From: Bacillota bacterium
Lineage (GTDB): Bacteria; Bacillota; Clostridia; Lachnospirales; Lachnospiraceae
NCBI GenBank assembly: GCA_023423045.1
Contig: JAFAGA010000073.1
Location: 102,597-166,596 of the forward strand
Length of the DNA stretch: 64,000 bases
Direction: 5' to 3'
A program made the position numbers and the translations under genes. This document shows, piece by piece, positions 7,797-15,423 of this stretch. The notes under the pieces were generated by a model. The model was not told the origin of the DNA. It was given only the letters and a program-made list of their open reading frames with translations, and did no database searches. Numbering within the stretch: the first letter of the stretch is position 1; every line of letters begins with the position of its first letter.

Positions 7797-8780
7797 ATGA
7801 ATACAGATAGAGAGAGGATTACTGCGGATCTGCTGACGTTGCTGGTCGTTATCTTATTTCTGGTACTTTTGAGGATAAAAAACTGGAATGATACAATGAT
7901 TACCTCCTCCGTGCCCGGCCAGCGCTATGACATTCATCTGATCACAATTGACAAGATGGATCAGCACTGGTACCTAATGGATCAGGGAGCCTCCGATATG
8001 GCCAGGATGCTAAGAGTAGGATATCGATGGACTGCACCGGAGACAAAGGATACACAGAGACAGATTGAACTTCTGGAGGAGGCGGTACGAGGGGGAGCGA
8101 AAGCTGTTTTGATTGCAGTGAATGACCCGGTAGCTTTATCCGGTGTCATCGAAGATGCGAAGGCGCAGGGGGTAAGGATCATCTATGTGGATACACCGGC
8201 ATATGAGGAAGCTGTAATTACGCTGTCCACGGATAATCACAGCGCCGGTTTGCAGGCGGGGAGAGCAATGCTCTATGAGTTGGCGGAGCTTGGGATAGAG
8301 AGCGGAAGAATTGGGATCATCGGAGTCAATGAGGTTACGGATTCTACCCTGAGGAGGGAGGAGGGCTTTCGCGAAGCGATAAAATCGGATGGAAGATTCA
8401 CATTGGTCCCGACGGAGTACAGCAACGGTGACCCGGAAGTTTCACAGAATGCAGCAATGGCTCTTATGAGGAATTACCCTGATTTGGTGGGACTGTTTGG
8501 GACCAATGAGGGCTCTACTGTGGGAGTCGGCAATGCGATTAAAGAAGTTAAAGCCCAGGTCCAGAGGAGAAATATTATAGGGGTGGGCTTTGATCAATCA
8601 GAGCAGCTGATGAATTTATTAAAGGAGGGAAGTCTGGCGGCACTTGTGATCCAGAACCCCTATACCATGGGATATCTGGGGGTGGCCGAGGCAGTGGCCT
8701 CCCTAAGTGGCTTCGATACGGGGCCGGACATGATTAATACCGGTGTCAGTGTGCTTCGGGGAGCTCTATTTCAGAATTAA
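7797..8780 (+). CDS. Membrane-anchored periplasmic-type sugar-binding protein (orphan)
   Basis: A 327-residue protein with one N-terminal membrane segment (about 11-27, no lipobox cysteine) and a Peripla_BP_4 sugar-binding fold (about 45-325). Typical stretches are LLEEAVRGGAKAVLIAV, VDTPAYEE, RREEGFREAI and the C-terminal VIQNPYTMGYLGVAEAV. There is no transporter or kinase beside it. Because it is tethered rather than a lipoprotein, I infer a sensing rather than uptake role, like the anchored proteins at 35.3 and 36.3 kb; its partner kinase would be elsewhere. Ligand unknown. Confidence 0.8.
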   Translation: MNTDRERITADLLTLLVVILFLVLLRIKNWNDTMITSSVPGQRYDIHLITIDKMDQHWYLMDQGASDMARMLRVGYRWTAPETKDTQRQIELLEEAVRGGAKAVLIAVNDPVALSGVIEDAKAQGVRIIYVDTPAYEEAVITLSTDNHSAGLQAGRAMLYELAELGIESGRIGIIGVNEVTDSTLRREEGFREAIKSDGRFTLVPTEYSNGDPEVSQNAAMALMRNYPDLVGLFGTNEGSTVGVGNAIKEVKAQVQRRNIIGVGFDQSEQLMNLLKEGSLAALVIQNPYTMGYLGVAEAVASLSGFDTGPDMINTGVSVLRGALFQN

Positions 8781-8795
8781 TACGGCATGTAAAGC

Positions 8796-8830
8796 GGCGT
8801 ATCATGTAAAAATGATACGCCACTTTTATT
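8796..8830 (+). terminator. Terminator after the orphan sugar-binding protein gene
   Basis: GGCGTATCAT (8796-8805) pairs perfectly with ATGATACGCC (8812-8821) around a 6-base loop, followed by ACTTTTATT. Confidence 0.85.
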
Positions 8831-8859
8831 ATCCCTATAATAAAGCTTAGACAGGCAGA

Positions 8860-9069
8860 TTAGCTTTTCTGTTTTTCTGCAACCAGCAGCCAATCATCAT
8901 TATCTTTTTTATCTGGCAATTCCCAATCCCCATGGATCGGTATTAGGTTTTCTGAAGCATCCGTGTATTCATCGGTACGGGGATTAAACCATCTTGTGCG
9001 GTACAGACCGCTTTGTAATCCTTTGATCTTAGTCGTCAATCTTGTGGAAGCCACATAGTAGATAACCAT
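8860..9069 (-). pseudogene. C-terminal fragment of a glycoside hydrolase (collagen-binding-like tail)
   Basis: 69 codons whose translation resembles the C-terminal domain of DUF5060/DUF4038-type glycoside hydrolases: YRTRWFNPRTDEYTDA followed by a Trp-rich beta end (GDWELPDKK, DDWLLVAEK). An in-frame TGA stands immediately before the first ATG (9070-9072), and no matching upstream reading frame continues, so this is the 3' remnant of a gene that once was several hundred codons long. It marks the left edge of a decayed stretch running to about 15.3 kb. Confidence 0.5.
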
Positions 9070-9308
9070 TCAATCCTGATTTTTATTAATTGTCACTAAT
9101 GATGCGCATTGTGCCTTCATAAGCCTATCTGTTCTGCGTCAAAGCTTTATAAGGAAGAGGCTCCGAGCAGAGAAGCGACAAAAATAAAAGCAATTCCACA
9201 TTATGCCTGGAGAAAGCGGCCTGGAGGAGTAAAAATAGGAGTATCCTGCAGGTGTAAAGCTATTGCTGTGTTTTGTCTGCAGAATACTTATGTTTTTTGT
9301 GATCTTAT
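9070..9308. other. Intergenic, no feature seen
   Basis: AT-rich DNA between the hydrolase fragment and the decayed repressor locus. A 79-codon ORF here (9109-9348) runs across a promoter/operator and has no coding character. Confidence 0.5.
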
Positions 9309-9381
9309 GACTATTAAAATAGTTATTTACAAATTATTACCATTGTGATAATATGTAAATAAAGCAACTATTGCAATAGTC
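9309..9381 (+). promoter_or_regulatory. BlaI-type promoter with two operators (in front of a dead repressor copy)
   Basis: An inverted repeat GACTATTAAAATAGTT (9309-9324) abuts a -35 TTTACA (9326-9331), spaced 17 bases from a -10 TAATAT (9349-9354). A second palindrome ACTATTGCAATAGT (9367-9380) lies just after the expected transcript start. The same layout precedes the intact repressor at 12.3 kb, so these are probably operators of that repressor. The -10 here is better than in the intact copy. Confidence 0.75.
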
Positions 9382-9396
9382 AAATAAGAACTTTCT

Positions 9397-9620
9397 ATGA
9401 AACTATATGATACAGAATTAAAGGTAACGGAGGATTTGTGGAGAGAAGGTGATTTATATGCGGGTATGCTGTCAAAGATTTTAAAGGAAGAAATCGGCTA
9501 AAATCGTAATATTATTTATATGGAGAAATGTATTGATAAGGAGCGGTATTGAAAGTAAATATGTGAATATATTTACGAATATTTTCTACTGGATAAATAT
9601 TTTAGTAAGCAATATTATCA
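9397..9620 (+). pseudogene. Decayed BlaI/MecI-family repressor
   Basis: Translation from 9397 gives 34 residues nearly identical to the repressor at 12383 (MKLYDTELKVTEDLWREGDL against MKLYDSELKVMEVLWREGDL), then TAA where the intact copy has Trp in GWNRN. Beyond that, homology continues patchily (ATTGATAAGGAG against ATTGATAAGGGAG) with small deletions and a frameshift, then fades. The DNA-binding helix is broken, so no repressor is made. The decayed gene and its kept promoter sit just before the secreted amidase-like gene at 9688, which may now be read from that promoter. Confidence 0.8.
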
Positions 9621-9687
9621 TATGGCGATGTTAATATTGTGCCATATTATTAAATCCATACGTGAGTGTGGTAGAATGGAGAAGTTT

Positions 9688-10947
9688 ATGAAAAAACAAA
9701 TTATTGCTCTTTTATTAGTTATCTTTGTATTTGTTATACCAAGTAGTTCATACGCTAATGCTAAAGCAATAACTCCTACAGATGATATTACCATAGTGAC
9801 GAGCGAGAAGCTGCTAGACACCCTTCTTTTACGGCAATTTGAAGGACTTGTGTCAGGAGAATCCGTAGATGCGTCGGAGCTATTCGTAGAAAATGATATT
9901 ACACGTCATTATCAGTTATTTTTAAAATGGAGAATCGAACAAGCAGTTGCTGTGGGGACTACTTATGATAAATACAATTATGAGATTGTAGATATAGTAA
10001 GTTCAAGTTCTACCACTTTAGTGGCTACAGTGAATGCTGAATATTATTATCTAAACAGCCCATATAAGTATGGGCAGGCAGACATAATATATACTATTAC
10101 AGCTGTAGATACAAAGGAAGGGACTAGAATATCTTTCATAGATACCAATGAAGTTATGTATAGTGAGTTTTCGCAAAATATATTGAGCATTAGTGATGTT
10201 CAGAAATCCTATGATTCAGCGAAACAAATAGTTAGTGACAGTATTGACGATTTGTATGTTTTGGATAAATTAATGGAGCAATCATTTGCTGAGCAAACAA
10301 ATAGTGTTACCAATGACAATATTGAAGATACGCCTAGTTTAGCAGCGCTTAGTTCCTATTCTTATAATGCATCTACTGGAGTCGCGTATGCGAATAAATA
10401 TTATAAGAATAGAAATCTGTATTTTTACGATGCGGGAGTTGATTGTACCAATTTTGTATCTCAGTGCATATGGGCAGCATATGGTGGATGGAGTACATCA
10501 GATTCTGATGCGACAATGCAAAGTAATATAACTGCGAAGAAAAGAATGATGAATAGTACATATTTGTCTAATTGGTTTGCAGGTTCTGGTGGAGGAGGAA
10601 CACCTTGGGAAAGCGTAAATGGTCTTTGGAATTTTGTGACTTCCAGCCCTTCTGAAGGACCTAAAGCAACGGGATATAATAACAATAATCCGTACTATTA
10701 CTTGGATGCACCTTCAATACAAGCAGGAAATGTTTTGCAAGTAAGGACATCGAGCGGTGCTGCAAATGATTACAGCCATTCAGTTTATGTCATCTATGCC
10801 GTAGGATTAAATGATTGGAATGAAATAGGGGTAGCACAGCACACTAGTAATGTAACTAGATCAGTGGCAGACCTGGTTTCTGGCTGGGGAGGAACAAATT
10901 GTTATATGCGAAGATTGGTATTCACAAGCGCAAATTTTTCACGTTAA
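9688..10947 (+). CDS. Secreted protein with Amidase_6-like domain
   Basis: I start at 9688 (419 residues) because GGAGAAG stands 5 bases upstream and a signal peptide follows (MKKQIIALLLVIFVFVIPSSSYANA); an earlier in-frame ATG at 9622 has no ribosome site. Residues about 30-215 form a Ser/Thr/Tyr-rich N-terminal domain. Residues about 225-415 match the putative amidase domain Amidase_6, with the YNASTGVAYANKYY start, DCTNFVSQCIW carrying the candidate catalytic Cys, and HSVYVIYAV carrying the candidate His. This is a papain/CHAP-like fold usually linked to wall or peptide cleavage. Expression probably comes from the BlaI-type promoter at 9.3 kb. Lower GC than the flanking operons. Confidence 0.8.
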   Translation: MKKQIIALLLVIFVFVIPSSSYANAKAITPTDDITIVTSEKLLDTLLLRQFEGLVSGESVDASELFVENDITRHYQLFLKWRIEQAVAVGTTYDKYNYEIVDIVSSSSTTLVATVNAEYYYLNSPYKYGQADIIYTITAVDTKEGTRISFIDTNEVMYSEFSQNILSISDVQKSYDSAKQIVSDSIDDLYVLDKLMEQSFAEQTNSVTNDNIEDTPSLAALSSYSYNASTGVAYANKYYKNRNLYFYDAGVDCTNFVSQCIWAAYGGWSTSDSDATMQSNITAKKRMMNSTYLSNWFAGSGGGGTPWESVNGLWNFVTSSPSEGPKATGYNNNNPYYYLDAPSIQAGNVLQVRTSSGAANDYSHSVYVIYAVGLNDWNEIGVAQHTSNVTRSVADLVSGWGGTNCYMRRLVFTSANFSR

Positions 10948-11347
10948 TTTGTAAAATATATTAAATTGATCTTGATTTTTCTGTAATGATGAATTCATAA
11001 TAAAACCATAATTTGGGAACACTAATTACATTTTTTAAAAGAATTATGTAATGTTTGAGATATTGAAAGTGGAAATCTAGTATCAAAGTGTAGATTCCCA
11101 ATGGATGTCATTGCCCTTGCGAGGAGCCAATCGCATAGGGCAATGATGTTTAAATTGATGATAGAGAAGGATTTTAAAGAGCTGTTTTCCTGGCAATAAA
11201 GTTAAACCAAAATGATAAGTATCAGAGGGAAAGTCATGATATTGTAGTCCTTTAAGGAAATTTTAAAAAGAGTAGAAGGACGTAGCAGTTTTTTGTATTT
11301 TTATAATTTGTTTGTGACTTGAATGAAGCGAAAGGAATGATAACAAC
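10948..11347. other. Intergenic region with one strong hairpin
   Basis: A 400-base AT-rich gap. Apart from the hairpin at 11109-11145 and a possible -10 (TATAAT near 11302) ahead of the lipoprotein gene, I see no gene, repeat or riboswitch. Confidence 0.5.
11109..11150 (+). terminator. Long hairpin, probable terminator
   Basis: CATTGCCCT (11109-11117) pairs with AGGGCAATG (11137-11145), and the loop contains a second stem GCGA/TCGC. The T tail is weak (ATGTTT), so it may be a transcript-end structure or a small structured RNA rather than a classical terminator. Confidence 0.5.
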
Positions 11348-12154
11348 ATGAAGAAAATAGGCTATTATTACTTTGTTTTATTATTTGCTGTTTTGCTGTC
11401 GATTCTTACGGGGTGCTCTACAGATTCGCCTAGTGATATTGATTCGAAGAGAGATGAGAAAAAAGAGGATATAAAACCTTCTGATACAGCTTTATCAGCA
11501 GCAGATATTTCCCTTCAGAAAATGAAGGACTGGCAGGTCGAGTATGTAAATCAGAACAATCTTATGAATAATAGTATGATAGCACACTATTCTGAGCAGG
11601 AGGGCAGACTTGAGGAATATGGATATAGTCATTCTGAAACACAGGAAGAAGCGGCTCTTTTAGATCGATACCACGAGGTATATGGCTGGTGGTATCTTAT
11701 GCGCGAAAACATGGCTGTGTTAGATACACAGGAATACAACGATATGCAATATAGTGTAGTTTTGACAGTAGGTGACGAAGGCTGCAATGGTGTTCATGTT
11801 GTCTCTTATTTAACAGAGGATGGTCAAATTAGTATCAAAGAGAGTGTTAGTGGAGAAATCCCGCTTAGTTCAGGATTTTATCCGAATTTGAAAGTCATGG
11901 ATGATCAAGACGTTTTTTTTGGAATAATTAAAAAGACCCGTTATGATACGGTGAATGATGAGCAGGTTCCATCTGGCTTTGCCAAGATTGATATGACGTT
12001 CGCGGACGGTACTGGTGAAAGCCATTCACTTTCAGATAATGAGCCTGCGATTCTATTATTTTACTCTGAAACGGCAAAACCGGTCTCCTGTCGCCTCTTT
12101 GGTAAGCAAGGAGAAGAGATTGAGAATTACCAACTGGAATCAGAAGTTAGATAA
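11348..12154 (+). CDS. Lipoprotein of unknown function
   Basis: 268 residues with a clear lipoprotein signal: Lys-Lys start, hydrophobic core and lipobox LTGC with the modified Cys at 23. A Ser/Asp/Lys-rich linker (24-50) leads to an acidic globular domain (about 55-268) that I do not recognise. The domain is rich in Tyr, Glu and beta-like alternation (YHEVYGWWYLMRENMAV). It lies between the amidase-like gene and the BlaI/M56 pair and may belong to the same regulated set of surface proteins, but it has no visible BlaI operator of its own. Confidence 0.7.
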   Translation: MKKIGYYYFVLLFAVLLSILTGCSTDSPSDIDSKRDEKKEDIKPSDTALSAADISLQKMKDWQVEYVNQNNLMNNSMIAHYSEQEGRLEEYGYSHSETQEEAALLDRYHEVYGWWYLMRENMAVLDTQEYNDMQYSVVLTVGDEGCNGVHVVSYLTEDGQISIKESVSGEIPLSSGFYPNLKVMDDQDVFFGIIKKTRYDTVNDEQVPSGFAKIDMTFADGTGESHSLSDNEPAILLFYSETAKPVSCRLFGKQGEEIENYQLESEVR

Positions 12155-12296
12155 ATATTTTGAAGTAGAGATCTAATTGTAGGATGAAGAAGTTCCAAGC
12201 AAAAAGGCAACTCTTTCTGTGTTGATTTGTAAGGTACAATATTTTAGGGTGTTTAGTCCAATTGATGCAAATCACAATTCAAGTCATAAAAATGGT

Positions 12297-12368
12297 GACT
12301 ATTAAAATAGTCATTGACAGATTGCTGCTATTGTGTTAGCGTGTAAGTGAAATAACTACTGCAATAGT
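12297..12368 (+). promoter_or_regulatory. BlaI promoter with paired operators
   Basis: Perfect palindrome GACTATTAAAATAGTC (12297-12312) overlaps the upstream side of -35 TTGACA (12314-12319). After a 17-base spacer comes a weak -10 (TAGCGT, 12337-12342), and a second site ACTACTGCAATAGT (12355-12368) lies over the start region. Two operators bracketing a promoter are the usual arrangement for autoregulated BlaI/MecI repressors. Confidence 0.75.
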
Positions 12369-12382
12369 CGAAGGAGTTTTTT

Positions 12383-12736
12383 ATGAAACTATATGATTCT
12401 GAATTAAAGGTAATGGAGGTATTGTGGAGAGAAGGTGACTTATATGCGGGTATGCTGGCAAAGATTTTAAAGAAAGAAATCGGCTGGAATCGCAACACTA
12501 CGTATACAGTTATAAAGAAGTGCATTGATAAGGGAGCAATAGAACGATACGGTGATAAATTCATGTGCAAAGCAGTGATCAGTAAAGAAGAAGTTCAAAA
12601 GTATGAAACAGCTGAATTAATTAACAAAATGTATGGCGGTTCCATAGAGAAATTTTTTGCGTCGTTCCTGAACACTACTCCGCTTTCCAATGATGAAATC
12701 GACAAGCTAAAGCACATGGTTGAACATTTAAAGTGA
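12383..12736 (+). CDS. BlaI/MecI-family transcriptional repressor
   Basis: 117 residues: winged-helix DNA-binding domain (about 1-70; ELKVMEVLWREGDLYAGMLAKIL and NRNTTYTVIKKCIDKGAIER) and a short dimerisation tail with the family's cleavage region. The repressor binds as a dimer to ACTATT...AATAGT sites and is normally destroyed when the linked M56 sensor is activated. It is followed after 10 bases by the M56 gene. Homologues in Clostridia regulate many functions beyond beta-lactamase; no beta-lactamase or PBP2a is present here, so antibiotic resistance is not implied. A decayed second copy lies at 9.4 kb. Confidence 0.9.
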   Translation: MKLYDSELKVMEVLWREGDLYAGMLAKILKKEIGWNRNTTYTVIKKCIDKGAIERYGDKFMCKAVISKEEVQKYETAELINKMYGGSIEKFFASFLNTTPLSNDEIDKLKHMVEHLK

Positions 12737-12746
12737 GGTGACAAGC

Positions 12747-14057
12747 ATGGGGTTCATCGACATGTCGCTGTCTGCAGGTATTATAATATTTTTTATTTTC
12801 GTTCTGCGGATTTCAGATATCCGTACTATCCCAAAGGCAACTTATCCTTTGCTATGGAAGGTTACCATAGTACGGATGCTGATACCCTTCGAAATTCCGG
12901 TAAAAATTGATTTGTTAAACGAGCTGGACAAAAGGTTTATCAAAGATAAATCTGTTACTGGCATGCAGGAAGGAACCATCGGTCTAAAATATGGCATGGA
13001 TACAGCTATGACAGACGATAAGTTATTCGATGCTTCATGGTTATTAATGATGCTCTGGATCATCGGAATGATATCTATTCTGGCAATCCATATCTTAAAA
13101 TATGTCCGGATTGTCCGACTGATGAGTGAGGCTGTTCCCACCGGAGATGAGGTCGCCCATGCAAAAGGCAGAATAGCCCGTTGGATACCGAAACGACATA
13201 TTAGAATATTATCCACGGACAGGATAACATCACCTCTCACGGCAGGTGTTTTCCGTCCTAAGATTATACTTCCTCAAAATGTGAGTTATGATAATGATAG
13301 TGAATTGGACTATATTTTAATTCATGAAATAGTTCATATTGTCAGAAAGGATAACCTATGGAAAATCATTGCACTCATTGCGGCAGCAGTACATTGGTTT
13401 AATCCGTTGGCCTGGCTGATGTATTACTTTTTGCAGCGTGACATGGAGGTGGCTTGCGATGAAAAGGTGATTTCTCTCATTGGCGGCACGAAGAAAGCAG
13501 AGTACGCTTTGACTTTAATACGGCTTGCAGAGAAGCAAAGCGAAATAGTCCCGCTTTATAGCAGCTTCGGTAAAAATTTGGTTGAAGAAAGGATTGTGTA
13601 TATCATGAAACATAAAAAAATAACATGCCTGGGAGTTGCGCTGTCGTTGATTCTAATCCTTCTGACAGGTACGACATTCCTAACCTATGCAAAGGAAAGA
13701 TCAGACTATAACCCACTGTACGATCCTTCTGTGAATAAAATGCTTTATATCTCTGAAGTACGTGAAAAGAATGAGAAGGCTATCGGATATTTCCCTGTTA
13801 ACGAGAACGGTTATACTTATGGACCTGATTTATATGAAAGTATAACCGCAGATTTAGTGTCTGTAAATACGGAAGATACGGAAGGGGGTGTCAGAGGTTA
13901 TTGCTATGAAAGAGATTTAGTCGGCCCATCCCACACTACCATAGAAGAGGCATTTGCATTTATGAAAAAATGGAAGGATGGGAGGGAGGTATTGGTTTAT
14001 GAGAGTGATGGAGAGACCATCCTGGGAATTTTCAGACTGTCCACGGTTATGAGATAG
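12747..14057 (+). CDS. BlaR1-like M56 membrane metalloprotease sensor with short ectodomain
   Basis: The start is set at ATG 12747, 6 bases after GAGGTG; a GTG nine bases earlier is less likely. Of 436 residues, about 1-320 are the M56 membrane protease: transmembrane segments near 8-22, 85-103, 200-220 and 290-312, and the zinc motif HEIVH (193-197) followed by HWFNPLAW and ACDEKVI. The last about 110 residues lie outside the membrane. This is not a penicillin-binding domain but a small domain ending in YESDGETILGIFRLSTVMR, closely like the C-terminus of the secreted protein encoded next. On ligand binding such sensors cleave their BlaI partner. Ligand unknown. Confidence 0.88.
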   Translation: MGFIDMSLSAGIIIFFIFVLRISDIRTIPKATYPLLWKVTIVRMLIPFEIPVKIDLLNELDKRFIKDKSVTGMQEGTIGLKYGMDTAMTDDKLFDASWLLMMLWIIGMISILAIHILKYVRIVRLMSEAVPTGDEVAHAKGRIARWIPKRHIRILSTDRITSPLTAGVFRPKIILPQNVSYDNDSELDYILIHEIVHIVRKDNLWKIIALIAAAVHWFNPLAWLMYYFLQRDMEVACDEKVISLIGGTKKAEYALTLIRLAEKQSEIVPLYSSFGKNLVEERIVYIMKHKKITCLGVALSLILILLTGTTFLTYAKERSDYNPLYDPSVNKMLYISEVREKNEKAIGYFPVNENGYTYGPDLYESITADLVSVNTEDTEGGVRGYCYERDLVGPSHTTIEEAFAFMKKWKDGREVLVYESDGETILGIFRLSTVMR

Positions 14058-14100
14058 ACGCTATACTTTATAAAAATATTTAGCACAAAGAGGAGCTATT

Positions 14101-14864
14101 ATGAAAGGGAAAATAAAAAAAATATTCTGTGCCATATTGAGCATGCTAATTTTATTAAGTAATGTATCAATATCGTATGCTAGTGAGGCGTATTCTCCAT
14201 ACAAAACATTTCCAACAACAAATGGATATACGTATAAGGGCGTGCTTCAGTAAATACTGACGGAACGGCTGCATGGTCTTTTACTGACTTAAATACAGCT
14301 GATTGGAGTAATGCACCTGCTGGATATATGGGTGCAAGAGCAAGAGTATTTGATTCAAGTGGCAATGTCAAAAAATCGAGTGCGATGCTTTATAGTAGCG
14401 AAGCAAGCAGTTTTGTGAGTATTGGAACAGGAAGATATAGTGTACAGGGAGGCACTTTCTATGGAAAGGGAGAAGTGCATTTATATAATGGAGATGGATA
14501 TACTCCGTATGACACATATCAGTCTCCAAACCAAAATAATTCGTCAAGTTCTATGCTAGTGCAGATTGATAAATTACCCGATTATCAGATAAATGACAAA
14601 GGTCAAGTATATGGATCGGCAATGTTAGCCTTAACGAAGGGATACGAACCGGATTTAATATCAGCGATAGGCTTAGATGGAACAAAAGGCTATGTATATT
14701 CCACCGATTTAAATGGAGAGGTACCAAGTACTCCGGAAGAAGCGATAAAATTAACGGCACAAAGAGTAAATAACTGGGAGATTCCATTATATGAAAGTGA
14801 TGGAGAGACTGTGATAGGAAGCTTCAAAATAGAAACTGTGCTGAGAGATATTATTCCTGAGTAA
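14101..14864 (+). pseudogene. Secreted protein interrupted by a one-base frameshift in a G run
   Basis: An ATG at 14101 with AGGAG upstream starts a signal peptide (MKGKIKKIFCAILSMLIL, cleavage after YAS) and runs 45 more codons, then hits TAA at 14251. The protein resumes in the next frame from about 14241 (RASVNTDGTAAWSF onward) and continues to 14864. One missing base in the GGG at 14238-14240 accounts for the break; corrected, the product would be about 255 residues. The C-terminal ~85 residues resemble the M56 sensor ectodomain (YESDGETVIGSFKIETVLR). It could be a true pseudogene, a phase-variable G tract, or a sequencing error. Confidence 0.75.
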
Positions 14865-14899
14865 TTAAGTATATATTTGAGCAATTGAGATTAGAGTGT

Positions 14900-14950
14900 G
14901 CAAGATTAGTGGAATCTGAGATATTATAAGATACCATTAATCTTGCTTTT
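14900..14950 (+). terminator. Probable terminator after the frameshifted secreted gene
   Basis: GCAAGATTA (14900-14908) pairs with TAATCTTGC (14938-14946) across a long 29-base loop, followed by TTTTAAATTTT. Confidence 0.5.
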
Positions 14951-15318
14951 AAATTTTGCGGACTAATGGCTGGCTATCAGGATAGTCATTTACAGCCATT
15001 ATATACAAATCCAGTGCTTATAACATACCATATCGAAAGACGAGCTTTGAGTATTTCCCTACTTCTCTGTGATTTACAATTGTGAATATAGCACCCGCAG
15101 TACTCTGACAGGAGGAGGTCGATGGGAAGTAAAAAATGAACTGAAAATGCACATTTTTCATAAGATTGGCCAACTATGGTTATATGATGTGGATAACAGA
15201 ACGAGAAATCATCACAAATAAATAAAAATGTGGATAAAGTGCTGAAAAATATTATTGACATAGAAATGGATTGGTTCAAAATAATTTACTCCTCACTGCT
15301 GTTCTTAATGCAAATCCC

Positions 15319-15348
15319 TTGACAATCCGCTTTCCTATATATTAAGAT
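15319..15348 (+). promoter_or_regulatory. Probable prfC promoter
   Basis: Consensus -35 TTGACA (15319-15324), 18-base spacer, -10 TAAGAT (15343-15348), about 75 bases before the TTG start. Confidence 0.55.
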
Positions 15349-15423
15349 AAATTGGTTTGTTCATTTAGGATTATGAAAACTCTGGTGTAAAGACACCGGA
15401 TGGATCAGTTTGGAGGATTTACA

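Larger units (their letters stand above)
14865..15423. other. Intergenic region before prfC
   Basis: A 559-base gap. It holds a probable terminator (14900-14950), a degenerate third BlaI-like operator with -35-like TTTACA (14973-14994) and the prfC promoter (15319-15348). The 97-codon minus-strand ORF at 14986-15279 has no ribosome site and low-complexity Ser/Phe content, so I do not call it. Confidence 0.5.

Noticed and set aside
9109..9348. 79-codon + ORF
   Set aside because: It crosses the BlaI-type promoter and operator, has no ribosome site and no protein-like composition.
12383..14057. Beta-lactam resistance system
   Set aside because: BlaI/M56 genes are present but the sensor lacks a penicillin-binding domain and no beta-lactamase or PBP2a gene is linked.
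14986..15279. 97-codon minus-strand ORF before prfC
   Set aside because: No ribosome site, Ser/Phe-rich text typical of AT-rich non-coding DNA, and it contains the -35-like operator remnant.
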